Below are positions 52,876-63,960 of a DNA stretch of 64,000 nucleotides, piece by piece (position 1 is the first letter of the stretch; each line of letters begins with the position of its first letter). A program made the position numbers and the translations under genes. The stretch covers positions 506,142-570,141 of the forward strand of contig JAEVLN010000005.1 of NCBI GenBank assembly GCA_018350325.1, written 5' to 3'. The notes below the pieces were generated by a model. The model saw only the letters and a list, made by a program, of their open reading frames with translations. It was not told the origin of the DNA and searched no databases. Source of the DNA: Globodera rostochiensis. Its lineage: Eukaryota; Nematoda; Chromadorea; Rhabditida; Heteroderidae.

Positions 52876-54817
52876 CTGGATATGCCGAACCGGACTTTTA
52901 TTCCCTAGTGACTTGTGGTCGTTTGAACTTAGATGGCAACTGTTTTACCGACAAAAGCATCCTATAAATTCACTCTATTCAATTCATTTTATAACGGCTT
53001 TTTTGTTCTACAAAGGAAAAGAGCAACCCTTTATGTTTTTGTAAAAATTTATTAGCTCCAATGTGTAAGAAAAAATTTTTGACGTTATGCCTGTTGCGTT
53101 TTACTGTTTAACCGACAAAATATCGTTTATACCCCATGAACTTTATTTTATGTGATACAGTCCAATGCATGTAATTGTTTCGAAAACGGAAAAGAGCGGC
53201 TACCCGTATTTTTGTGAAACAAATCTTACTTTTTCGTGTTTTGCAACAAGGGCATTTTTTATCATTCTATAAATTCAATGTTATTCAATTTATTTAGCCT
53301 GAACTTGTTTATACAACAAAGAGAACGAGTAACCCTTCCCATTTTGTGTCCTAATTTTTTTGGGCCCTAACAGGGTAAATTCCGAGTGCACAGAGGCTTT
53401 TTTGTTATCATTTGAAAGATCTCGTTGCGTGCTACAACTTTGTTGAATATTGCCGAACCGGACTTTTATTCCCTAGTGACTTGTGGTCGTTTGAACTTAG
53501 ATGGCACTTTGATGATTAGGAGATCTCAGCGATATCAACAAATAAATGATAGGTTTGAATTTGTACAAAAAACTGAATTAATTCGCTCCACATATTTGTG
53601 AGAAACAAAATTTAAAATTCCGAAGTTTTTTTGCCACGTTTTTGAAAAATTTTACCACGTTTTTGAACTCGTGTGCCACGTCTTGGGTTTTAGCGATAGA
53701 AGTCCTGGTTAGGGGTGCATTTTGGTTTGAAAAATTTGATTTTTAGGGTACATTTTTCGTTTTTATTACATTTTTCTTAAGATTAGGAAAAAATGCTGAA
53801 ATTTTGAATTTCTTCACGATTTTTTGGAAAAATGCCTAAAAATTGTATTTTTCTCAAGAAATGAATCTCGGCCCTAATAATCAGAATTCTGTAATGCACC
53901 AAAATCTCGTTTTCCGAGACTTAAAACCCGAGAACCGAGACCCAAAAAAACCGAGAAATTTCTTGACTCGAGACCGAGAGTCTCGAACATCCCTACTCAC
54001 CACTACGCCACCAGTTCACATGTGAACTCATGGGTCCTAAATCAAATACATACTGAAAATCCTGGTCCGATTACCCGGACAGGATTCCGGATCAGGATCC
54101 TAGTCGGAGATTCCGGATCAGGATTTTGGGAATGACCAGTATCAGGATTAAAATCCTGGTTTTCCAAGATATCCTGATCCTGGTGCTTCGACGAAAATAC
54201 CAGGAGTGCCGATAGTCGCGCTGAGAAAATTTGAATTTTTGGCTCAACTTGTTGAGATTTTCAACCAAATTTAAAAAATGTGGTACGGACCGTATAAGGT
54301 AGAAATACCGCAGAGGGAATTTCTGTTTCGCCCAATTTTTCGTTCGTGAGAGGCGGGATTTAAAATAAAAAATCCGCTTCGAAATTTTCTCATTTTGATA
54401 TTGAGGCAAAAGAAAATCTTCAAAAAATTCGAAAAATATGACAAAATAAGGACGGAGGCCTACGTTTGAATAAGTTTCAATTTTTGGTACCAAATGCGGT
54501 TTTTTTGAGGTTGTGAGGTGAATTTTTAAAGATAAAGTTGCTGCTTTTAAGGCATCTTCAGTGAAAAAGGGGGTTTAATAAACTTAAAAAAGTGTTTCGG
54601 AGCCGAGATCAACTCTCTCAACACTTGGACTGCTTGAGTGTCGTTCTCAGATATTGTATGAAATCATTTCAGCGTCATTTCCTTCGACGCGCGACGACAT
54701 TCTCTCACATTGAAACACATATTTTTTTTTTACTTGTAACAGCATCAGACAACAACAACAACTCTCTCTCTGATCCCCACACCCCGACCGATCAATCAAT
54801 GTCCATGTGTCAGTCCA
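52876..54817. repeat. Spacer with a 59-bp direct repeat and degraded repeats
   Basis: The 59-bp block TGCCGAACCGGACTTTTATT... to CTTAGATGGCA occurs at 52879-52937 and 53450-53508. A looser pair (CCTATAAATTCACTCTATTC at 52960; TCTATAAATTCAATGTTATTC at 53260) lies between them, so the whole 570-bp interval looks like an old tandem duplication. Further on are GGATCAGGAT words (54060-54190). No gene is seen before RPL37. Confidence 0.6.
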
Positions 54818-55476
54818 TCACGCGCTTTTCCCTTTCTTTGTTGCGGCAGTACCCTCGCGGAAAGCGTTGCGGAAACGGCGATGGGCGAGCTTGAGATGGC
54901 GCATACGGCCGGTGCCGGTGGTGCGGCGACGGATCGACTTGATGGACCTGCACAAACAAAGCCGTGTAAAAAATCACAACTCTGCCTAAGAAATTCCATG
55001 GAAAATTGGAAGTTGACTGCCAGAATTTTTTGACATTAATAAAGAATGCAAAACTTAATTAAAGCGGACAGGCCGAACCGGGCAGTTCGGGCAATCCCTA
55101 CCAAAACTCGAAATAAAAATCCCACACAAAATGATCAATTGCCGGTCCCGTCAGATCGGGCCAAACTCCGGTAGTTTGTGTACAGGATTCACCGATTTGT
55201 GTTTGCCGAATTACATGATTTTTGGGGCCCCGATTCACTTTTTTTAGAAATATCCGTTGATATTACGTCTCAGTATTTTGTTGTGCCCGCACATTCTTCC
55301 TTATCCCCCCTCCCCCGCCCGACTCCGTACCATTGATAGGTGCGTTTGCGTTTCGCCGGGTAGCCACACGAAGAGCAAGTGTGCTTTTGGATGTGGTATG
55401 AAGACCGGCCACAGCGGCGGCACAGCGTATGGGTTTTGTTGTGGCGCTTGCCAAACGACGACGTCCCCTTGGTCAT
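54818..55476 (-). CDS. RPL37: 60S ribosomal protein L37 (eL37)
   Basis: Two exons: 55331-55476 ([48 protein letters not shown]) and 54818-54947 ([40 protein letters not shown]). The intron is GT-AG and splits the Trp codon of YQW|S, as expected from YNWS in other animals. The product is 91 residues (human 97), with the four cysteines of the zinc-binding motif (CRRC, CSSC). Cytoplasmic large-subunit component contacting rRNA. It is about 300 bp downstream of RPSA on the same strand. Confidence 0.96.
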
Positions 55477-55785
55477 CTTTCAGGAAATTGTATAAATCGA
55501 AAAACCTAAAATTTTGTGACTCCCTTAATTTTTTGTGAACACGCAATTGCGATAAAATAAAAATGCATGAGAAATACAATGGCAAAAGAATATAATAAAA
55601 AATAAATGCAAAGTACTGCTTGAATGCCTCGTCAAATGACAAGACAACAACAAAAACAAACATAGCAATGCGTAGTCTAACAACAAATTTTGTCCTCCAT
55701 ACTCAATTTCAATAACAACAATGACATTCAACACAAAAAAAAATCGGATCGATCCGCCACTTCCTGTCCGTGTTCTTCTGATCGT

Positions 55786-58008
55786 CTACCACGCGCTGGA
55801 AGCGCCCCATGTGTCATCTTGTTTTGGCGGCTCCTGCTGTTGCGGTGCTGCTCCTTTGGAAGTTTCTTTTGTATTGATTTTGTAAATTTTTGACCCAAAA
55901 ATTGCTTTGTCCAAAGCTTTACCGGAAGAATCAGTGGATACAGCCGGCGGCGGAGGCGGCGCCACCACGCCCGGAGGCGGTGGCACAACCGCCTGCTGCT
56001 CGGCGGGCACCGCAGCGGCGGTGTTCCAGTCCGACGCGGCAGCCCAGTCAGTGATGTGCGGCACATCGAAATCCAGCTTGATCGGCTCAGCCTGGAAGCA
56101 GGAAAAACATGTCGTCATATTTCCAAATCAACGAATCCCTATTTTTGTCTATCAGCACCGGAAAATTCCGTAAAAGGCTAAAAAAGACCCATTATTTGTC
56201 GAAGGGGCCCGGCCCTACCACGCCATGTGCAATACAAACAAATCATCTTTTGTTATTTTGGACCAATTTTGTTGATTAAACCCCGATAAGATACATTTTT
56301 GTGCCGTACGCCATAATTGTATACAAAAAAAAACCCAGAGCAGGCCAACTCCCTTTTTTGATCGCGGCTCCTAATCCTGGCTATGTCCCTGTTTACTCTA
56401 TTAACTGCACCACGTCACCCTATCAAATGTATATTAAATTCTTTTTTTCAAACCTGTCCTCCTCCAAATTCGGGAACCGCCTCCATGGGCTGTGTGCCGC
56501 CCCAGCCCTCCTTGGCCGTGATGTCCGCCTCGCCCTCCTCGACACCCTCCTTCTCCTGCTCTTGCGGATCGCGGTAGAAGTACAAGTCCGGCATGATCAC
56601 TTTGTCGTCCACAACAAAACCGGTCTGGCGACTGATTTTGCCGCGCAGCAGCAGCACTTCGCGCGCCAACAGCCACCACATCAGCCCGATGGAGTGTTTG
56701 TTCTGAGATGGAAAATTTTTGAGTAACACAAAACGACATTTCCAAAAAGGTGATCAAAAAAGAGAATTAAACACTCAAATGCCTTGGAAAGTTATTTCAA
56801 AACCCCTCAATCAAAAACTTGGAGCAAAAAACTAAAGCTCCTTATGTCCATCACAAATAGCAGCAAACCTTGTTGTTAGCCGGAATGGCAATGTCCACAA
56901 ACTTCAGCGGCGAGTCCGTGTTGGTAAGCGCGATCACCGGCGTGTTCACATAGGACGCCTCGCGCACCGCCTGGTGGTCCAACTGCGGGTCGGACACCAC
57001 CAACAGACGCGGCTCCTTGAACAACAACAATTTTAATACCAATTCCAAAAGTATGGGATAAAGACAAAATTTTTGGCACTCCATTTAAAAAAAAACAAAA
57101 TGAGAAATGACTTAAGATCGATTTTATTTTTTAGGAAATTTTGGATTGAATCTCATATTGTGCAAAAAAAAAATCTTAGCAATTCAACCTTGAAATTCTT
57201 TTGAATCTGGTTGGTCAACGAGCCGGGCGTGAAGCGGCCCACAATGGGCATGGCACCGATGTGCGCGGCGAACTGTGCAAAACAAAAACAAAAAATTTTT
57301 GTCACCAAATTGGTGCTCATTGTTAACATTCCCCTAATTGTTTTGTGTTTCTCTCTAAAGCCACAAAATTTGTCTTAATGACTCCGTAAAGCTAAGATGT
57401 TGTAAAATAAAAGCAAAAACCTTGAGGACAGCGCGCTGGGTAATTTGTTGCGAGGAAACGACCACAACATCCATCGGATTTTCAATGGCCGCAATGGCAC
57501 GCGCAGCGAACAACAACTTTTCCCAAGTTTTGCGAATGTTGATGATGTGAATGCCTAAACAGCAAAACGTACATTTAGGAATAATTCGATAAAAACCGAA
57601 TTCAACAGCGTTTTTTAAAGAATGCCGAATGCTCTCATGTCAAACTCGTACGTGTCAAATGGATGGCATTGAACAATTTGTTTTCGATTTGGCCTAAACG
57701 CTAACAAGAACCACCCAAAGTTACATCGAAATTGCGGGAAAAATTCGTACCAAACTCGTGAGTCACAAAATTATTGAAATCTCGGGAATGCCTTTCAGAG
57801 TTAGTACCGGTTCGACACGTAATTTTAAAAAGAATGCTTAAGCCTAAATGCCTAAAAGTTTGATGTTAAAGAAACCGTCCGATCGACGCTTCCACACATA
57901 ATGCTCCATTTGATGGTCCAATTTTTTGGTGCCGACGTGCGACTCGCACACCAAAAATTTCATTGCATCATCGTCCGTCAACTTGAAGACGTCCAGACTA
58001 CTCGACAT
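55786..58008 (-). CDS. RPSA: 40S ribosomal protein SA (uS2)
   Basis: The start is at 58008 ([20 protein letters not shown]). Exon 1 ends after SDG (donor GTTTCT), and exon 2 (near 57555-57421) gives [20 protein letters not shown], then [20 protein letters not shown]. Later exons give [20 protein letters not shown] (57275), [20 protein letters not shown] with [20 protein letters not shown] (57015-56870), [20 protein letters not shown] (56703) and a last exon (56092) ending WGASSAW at 55786. These match uS2 of the small subunit throughout the globular domain. The C-terminal acidic tail is rich in Pro/Val/Ala ([20 protein letters not shown]), with one ITDW and one SAW instead of the several E/TDWS repeats of vertebrates. 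All introns checked are GT-AG. Confidence 0.96.
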
Positions 58009-59787
58009 TATGGAAACCAAAGAAAATTTTAATCTAAAAAGCAAAAACTTCCATTTTTAAGAAATTAGCAGCAATGAATGGGTTATCAACAGGGGTGCTA
58101 AATGAAAATTTTCAAAAGATATAAAAAAAGTAATAAAATGAACGTATGAAAGAGAAAGGTGAAATGCAAAAATGTGGAAAGCGTGTTGAGCTTTTTATCC
58201 CCCCCCCCCTTAAAGATCAGAAATTGAGGGCATATAGGAAAATCAAAATGATTGTTCGGGGATTTGTGCTGTGTATGAGAATTTCGCTTTCTGTCTCCAC
58301 TGACATCCGTCACTCCTTTTCAAAATGGATTAGGGCTTAGATTTATGCACTGAATATGCAAATCTAACGATAGTTCAACCGAAAAGTACACAGTGCACCA
58401 ATCAATATGCTTCACATTCAGCTCCCATTTAAGCGATAAAATCAAAGGGCGGGGATACAAACCGAAAAGTACCGACATTTGATGTTGAAATTTTCGGATC
58501 CGGTCAGTTCGGCGCGGTTTTTTCGGTGCCGCCCCATTTTTGCACCGTCCCGTTTTGGCGCCGGCCAGTTCGGCGCCGCTGTTAATTTGGACATTTTGGC
58601 GCCGACAAATTTTAATAATAAAAATTGATTTTAAATAAAATATTCACTTCAATTCTAGTTCCTAATGTTTTTGCATGCATCCAAGACAAATTATTGTTAA
58701 TTTTTGCTAACTGCGTCTGGCCAACTGCTTCTCCTCATAAAAATTCGGAATAGATTTTTAAATAAACTAATTTATTGAGTACTATTGATGTGTGAACTTT
58801 TACATATTATTAACACTTTTTATAATATTTTCTGTTACTTTGTTTTGTTATTTTCATTTTCCAGTGAAATATGCTAATAAAATGTTGCTTTGATGATGTT
58901 GACTGATTCTTAATAATATGATGGAACAATCCGGGCAGATAAAGAATGGGGGGGGGGTGGCGTTTGCGCACTTGAAACGGCTTCTAAATGCCATAAATAG
59001 TATTTTTAGCTTTGGTTGGAGCTTCTAGAGCCCATTTACTCCATATTTTCCATATTTCGCGATTTTTCATCCATATTTTATGGCCATATTTCGAGATTTT
59101 TTATCCATATAAATCGCCGCCCTACTTATAACTTACAAACAACTTGTACTCAAAAAATTATTTTTTAAAATTATATTTCACTGCCCAAAGAATCACTGCC
59201 CAAAGGATAGGGAACCTGCTTGAAGTCATGAAAGCAAAGGTCAATTCATGTTAGATAAAGTGTGCAATTATACACTGACCAAAAAAAGTCTTTGACTCAA
59301 CAACAGAAATTGTTCATCAAAGATTACACATGATAAGTTGATCGAATCGCATTGAAGTATTTATGAAATACACATTATCTACACTTAATATCCCACCAAA
59401 AATCTCAAGTTTATTTCAAATTGTGAGATTAGCAAATGAAAGACAATGAAAAATCATTCTGTTGAGCCAAAAAACCCAAAAAAAAAAAAAATTCATGCAC
59501 GCATAACTTTTGATACTGATCAAAAAAGATGACTGGATCAAACACCTCGCTCATAGGACCGAAGACGCCAAATAGAAAAGTAACCCAAAAAACTCTCTAC
59601 AAATCGCCCTTTGACTCTAATTTGTAAGCTCTCTGACTTTCCCCCGAAGAGTCAAGCTTGGACGGACAATGCACCCTCACCAGCTGCTGGTTTTTTCCCC
59701 GATACCCCTTAGGCAAACCACCCTAAATATTGTCCCCGAAAAGTTTTTCTGGCTACGGCCCTGCCAGTGGCTCTTTTTAGGGGGCGC
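58009..59787. other. Intergenic region with transposon remains
   Basis: No gene. At 58500-58760 is a copy of the AGTTCGGCGCC-type element end (inverse to 25870-26085). AT-rich unique sequence follows, with a poly-G tract (58949-58957) and a CTGGCTACGGCCCTGCC word at 59748. Confidence 0.6.
58500..58760. repeat. AGTTCGGCGCC-family element end
   Basis: GGTCAGTTCGGCGCGG, GGCGCCGGCCAGTTCGGCGC and GACATTTTGGCGCCGAC are followed by CTAGTTCCTAATGTTTTTGC and TTGCTAACTGCGTCTGGCC, inverse to 25880-26070. Only one end is visible here. Confidence 0.6.
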
Positions 59788-59900
59788 CGACATTTCATCG
59801 ACGCGACATTTCATCGACGCGACATTTCATCGACGCGACATTTCATCGACGCGACACTTCATCGACGCGACACTTCATCGACGCAACATTTCATCGACTA
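59788..59900. repeat. 16-bp tandem repeat (GACATTTCATCGACGC)
   Basis: Seven units of GACATTTCATCGACGC, with GACACTTCATCGACGC variants in units 5-6. The period is not a multiple of 3, so the open frame across it (FIDATFHRRDISSTRH) is an artefact. The unit resembles scattered GACGAAATGTCG words at 18190-18290 in inverse. Confidence 0.9.
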
Positions 59901-60569
59901 AGCTAAAATCCGACATTTAATCGTCTTACAAATTAGGGGTTTAAGGGGCCGTAGAATCCGTATTTGACTTCCATTTCGATTAATATCGAACCCGGACCTC
60001 ATTTGGATTAGCCCTATTTGACTGGAATTGAAGGGGCGGGGGTCAGTCTCGTCCCACTGCACAATTTTTTTTTGTTTCGGACAACATTGATAAAAATATA
60101 TGCCTAAACTAAATTTACAATTTTGAACCTTTTCTTCAACGTTCATCATTTTAGCGTAACAATGGATAATTAATAAATAAAAAGTAAGCGAAACAAAAAA
60201 AAAACTTGAAAATAAAGGTGTCTGTACATCTTCCACAAGTTGAACACGACGGAGATGCAAATTTTGGCGTGCGAACACCAACATACAGAACCAGATCAAC
60301 CCAACCCTCATTTGATTCATGATGTTCTTAGGAAAATTTCCAGTAATTACCAAATGAATTCTTGCTCATTTTTTGTTTTACAATTGTTTCACCATCTTAT
60401 AAAGTAGAAAATGGTGAGGTGAGCCGGCCCCTTTGGTATTTAAAAACCAGAAGCATAATTCTCTAGTTAAAACGTCAGAACATCCCGGTATGGCGCATCC
60501 ATTCATTACACGTCACCAATTTCAATCCTTTGGAGTATTCTCCCATCGCCTTCGGCTGTACAATTTAAA

Positions 60570-60800
60570 CCCGCTCAGAGAGCGTCGCCCCCGCGGCCGA
60601 TCCCCTGGGGGACCAGCCGACGGTCCTCAACGCCGGGCGATCGCCAAAACTGGCGACGCCCCCGGCGAGCTTCACGCTCAGGGGACGACGCTTCTGCTCG
60701 TCATCGCGGGTGCTTTGGCGAGCAAGGTGGAAGCCCCACCGGGAAACCGTACTACAGAAATGATCCTGAGAAGTACAGTCTCAAATTTGAGTGAGTTTGA
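60570..60800 (+). other. GC-rich island, nature unknown
   Basis: A sharply bounded GC-rich block (CGTCGCCCCCGCGGCCGATC, GACGCCCCCGGCGAGCTTCA, GGTGGAAGCCCCACCGGG) lies in AT-rich surroundings. It contains strong local palindromes (CCCCTGGGGG, GGCGATCGCC, CCCCACCGGGG-like). Two frames are open, including SESVAPAADPLGDQPTVLNA. It could be a structured RNA, the UTR of a non-LTR retrotransposon or a coding remnant. The sequence alone does not decide. Confidence 0.35.
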
Positions 60801-60859
60801 CTGTCATTGAATGGGAAGGGCAATGAAAATGTTCGATGGGTTGCAAAGAGAGGAAGAGA

Positions 60860-61350
60860 AGGGATAGAAATTGCGTACTCTCTCGCTTACTCTAACATCC
60901 TTTGCCTTTGTGTCTAGCCATCTTTTTCTCTTCTCTCTCTTCCTTGTGATGCTTATTAAGAGAATTTGTGTCTACCCAACCATTGACGTTGAGAGAAAGA
61001 TGGCCAAAAGAGTGAAAAGCAGAACGTAATGTTTTAGGTTACACAATTCAGAACATTTTGGTCAAAATTGCGCCCCAACAAAAATAAAAAATAATTATTT
61101 ATTCAATAAGCAACAAAATATTTAAAGTTTTAACATTCACAGAAATTGCAAATTAACATTCAAATTCTTTTATTTTATTTTATATCAACATACCTACTAT
61201 ATGCACTCATCCTAACTTTTAGTGCCTCTCTTGCTTACTCTAACATCCTAGCCATTTTTTCTCTGCACTCTTTTCTGCGTTCTCTTTCTCTCTCCCGGCT
61301 GGCAGAGAATGTGTGTCTGCCCATCCATTGACGAGTCGAGAAAATGAATG
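60860..61350. repeat. Pair of related CT-rich blocks
   Basis: CTCTCGCTTACTCTAACATC at 60880 and CTCTTGCTTACTCTAACATC at 61227 each run through TAGCCAT, a CTCTTTTCT-rich tract and GTGTGTCT(A/G)CCCA(A/T)CCATTGACG. They are direct repeats about 345 bp apart. No function is evident. Confidence 0.6.
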
Positions 61351-61399
61351 ATGGCCGTGGCCAAATAAATAAGACATCGATTAACTCTGACAAATTAGG

Positions 61400-61470
61400 T
61401 ATACAGAAACGATTAGCATGGCACCTGCGCAAGGATGGCACACAAATTTATGAAGCGTTCCAAATTTTTT
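61400..61470 (+). ncRNA. U6 snRNA-like sequence, 3' two-thirds
   Basis: ATACAGAAACGATTAGCATG, GCACCTGCGCAAGGATGGCA and CACAAATTTATGAAGCGTTC followed by CAAATTTTTT match U6 snRNA from the ACAGAGA region through the intramolecular stem-loop to the oligo-T end. Conserved features kept are the AGC triad (TTAGCATGG) and CTGCGCAAGGATG. Changes are ACAGAAAC where U6 has invariant ACAGAGA, ACACAAATTTATG for ACACGCAAATTCGTG, and CACC for CCCC. The 5' stem-loop upstream is not recognisable. It is therefore probably a U6 pseudogene or a strongly diverged paralogue. Confidence 0.7.
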
Positions 61471-61590
61471 GCGTTTTTCACTAATTCTTCATTTAAAAAC
61501 AAATTTGTATACCTATTTGTTAATTATAGGCCTTTAGATTTTTTTTGAATTCTTGGCCATCTTTTTGAATTTTGAATTAATCGTCTCAAA

Positions 61591-63960
61591 ATGCACGACG
61601 ACGAGCGCGAGAAGACGTACATTGCGGGCAACGGGAACGGCAACAAATTGAACCGTCGGCTGGAAATGTTGGAGCGTTTGCTGCGCGCATCGGACGGCGA
61701 CGGCACGTGCGCGCGCACCAATTCCCTTCGGCAGGCGCTGCGCCGCAACAAAAGTGACATGGCGGACGACACGGCCAAGTCGTTGGACGTGCTGCGCCAG
61801 GTCGAACGAGCAAAACCCCCGCAGAGAATTCGAAAATATTTTTTTAAAGCATTTTTGGAACGCTTTGAGCAGGGCCGTAGCCAAAAAAAATTTCGTGGGG
61901 GGGCAAACCAAAAAAAGTCGTTGCTTAGGCGTGCATTTTTGGGGTTTCCTGCATTTTTCTCCAAAAAAGTTGGATTAGGGGTAGCATTTGGTGGCATTTT
62001 GGGCATTTCTGAGGTCGGACGGTGCCGGTGCCGTTAAAGGATGTTCAAAAAATTTTGTCTAAAAATGTAATTTTCAGGTTTTTCAAGCCGATCTCACGGA
62101 GGAAATTAAGGTTTTGTTTCCGTTTTAATTATTGTTAATTAAAATCAAACGAAATTTCAGCAAGTTATTGATCGCTATGTGCGGGCATCGTTTACTCCGG
62201 CTTTCGAAAATTTGCGCCGCAACGGAAATGTAAGAAAAAAACTTTTGTTTCCGCAAAAAATAAAAATTAATGCTCTGGTAATGGACGAGCAAAATGAAAA
62301 AAATAAAAATTTGGGATTTCCGCGGATTCCCCCCCCCCCCCCCCCCCCTCACCGTCAAAAAATCGTTGTCCTTGTCTATGGGCGAGAACACTGCTGGGCC
62401 TTCCAACAAAAACAAAAAATTGGCTTTACAAAATGAGCCAAAATTCTTAATATATCGTTAATTTTTGCTAATCGAAAATGGGAAGAAATAATTTTTGGCT
62501 TTTTTGGTTAATCTTTGAAAATAAAATGGAAAAATGTTGCTAATTTAAAAATGTTTGAAACCCAAAAAATGTTTGCATTCACTTCACAGGAGGTGACGGA
62601 GGCGGACATTGCCAAGCTGTGCGTGGACATTCTGAACGGGGCCAAAGCGGCATTTGTGCCAACGACGCCGACGATGGCACAAGAAATGCCGACAGTGACG
62701 GACGATGAGTGCTGCGGCACGGAGGCGAAATGCCGCCGCCGACGGCGATGTGTGCCCGCTTTTACTGCACTGCTTAAACCGCTGAGCCATCACCCGCAAC
62801 AGTTGCAGCCGCAGCCGCAGCAACATCCTGTTAGCCCATAATGATTGAAACATTTTGAATTATTTAAAAGTTTCTTTAAAAATAAGGATTAAGGGGGGGG
62901 GGCGGGGGGGGGGTATTTGTTAAGAAAATTGGTCCAAAAATCAAAAAACCCACCACAAAGTTTCTACCCCAAATTTGTCAGGTCGAGCCGTTGCTGAAGC
63001 TATACGACAGTGACGGGAACGAAAGCGACGGGGCCAGTTTGGCCAGCTTCAACTCGTCCGTGCTCAACATCTCCACCGGGGGTGGTCAATCATATTTTAG
63101 CATTTTTTTTTTGAATTTTGATTTAAAAAATATTTAAAAATTGATTTGTTAGAATTTCAAAAAAAGTTACCAAATTTCGATTTAAATTCCAAGGCTTTTC
63201 CGCCGCCGCCGCCTCCGATTGTCGCCAGCAGCAGCACCAACAGCAACAGTTGAAGCGCCGTGGACGGCCCAAAAAGGCGGACATGATGGACACGGGGCGT
63301 AGCGGGACGCCGGTGATGAACGGACAGCAGCCGATCAGCGCCGCCGAGGCGATGAAGGCAAGTGATCAGAGTTTGTCAACAAAAGCGATCGGAGAACGCA
63401 CAAAAATATTTTGATTTTTTTTTTGTCTCTTGTCACAAAAATGACGATTTTAGAGAAAATTTTGGCATTCACGAACGAAAAATTTGTTAAAAAAACATTT
63501 CTTTGTCCATATTTTAGTGGAACCCTGGCCGCTTCACCAGCGAGTCGCGCTTTGTGATTGCCTCCAAAGTGAACCGGTTGCTTGGCTTCAGCAGTCGAGG
63601 AGGTGAACGAGTTGACGTTTTGGGGGCAAATTTTGTTGCATTCACAAAATGTTTTATTTTTGGATTAATTTTTGGCGTTTTTTTTGATCCGGAATTGACT
63701 ATTTTTCAAGGCGGCCACTTGTTCAGCGTGTACTCGCGCGCCTTCCGTTACGTGGCGGACGACGAGGACCGCGTGTGGCTGTTCCAGCGGGGGCTAACCA
63801 AATGGGCGGCTAACGGTGGCGGCAAATTGTTTGTGATGTCGCTGGAGGACGCGGTCGAAATCGCTGAGCTGGAGGGCATCGAGTTGAAATTCAAATATTT
63901 TTGTTTTCAAAATTGGAGGGCAAGCGAATCAGTTACCATCGGGGCAAAAATTCTCGTTTA
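61591..63960 (+). CDS. DNTTIP1-like protein (MiDAC histone deacetylase complex), 3' end outside or unclear
   Basis: Exons: 61591-61800, 62078-62110, 62161-62229, 62590-62829, 62982-63081, 63194-63357, 63518-63602 and 63711 onward. The start gives MHDDEREKTYIAGNGNGNKL. Then AKSLDVLRQ-VFQADLTEEI and QVIDRYVRASFTPAFENLRR, EVTEADIAKLCVDILNGAKA correspond to the DNTTIP1 N-terminal dimerisation domain (MDLLRAVLQPSINEEIQ...). An AT-hook-like LKRRGRPKKADMMD (63260) is followed by KWNPGRFTSESRFVIASKVN, RLLGFSSRG, GHLFSVYSRAFRYVADDEDR and GGGKLFVMSLEDAVEIAE, matching the SKI/DAC-like C-terminal DNA-binding domain (KWDPARLNESTTFVLGSRAN, HPHLFKYAAD). The AMK|W junction uses a GC donor (GCAAGT, 63358). 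The segment after AELEG near 63870 loses homology, so a donor probably lies there. The intron after exon 1 contains a transposon fragment. Confidence 0.82.
61872..62035. repeat. CAGGGCCGTAGCCA-type repeat end in DNTTIP1 intron 1
   Basis: CAGGGCCGTAGCCAAAAAAA then TTTCGTGGGGGGGCAAACC is a recurrent word set in this window (compare 5180, 16908 and 29835). It looks like one end of a hAT-type non-autonomous element. The other end was not found. Confidence 0.4.

Larger units (their letters stand above)
59901..61399. other. Spacer upstream of the U6-like sequence
   Basis: It holds a GGTAATAC-family fragment (about 59935-60000: GGGGCCGTAGAATCCGTATT, TATCGAACCCGGACC), a GC-rich block at 60570-60800 and two related CT-rich blocks. 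A minus-strand frame starting MRVGLIWFCMLVFARQN near 60315 looks like a signal peptide but has no supported downstream exons. Confidence 0.5.

Noticed and set aside
59669..59920. Open frame with FIDATFHRRDISSTRH repeats
   Set aside because: Product of a 16-bp tandem repeat; no splice or start context.
60433..60810. 125-codon plus-strand open frame in the GC-rich island
   Set aside because: Two other frames are similarly open and no domain is recognised; described as a GC-rich block instead.
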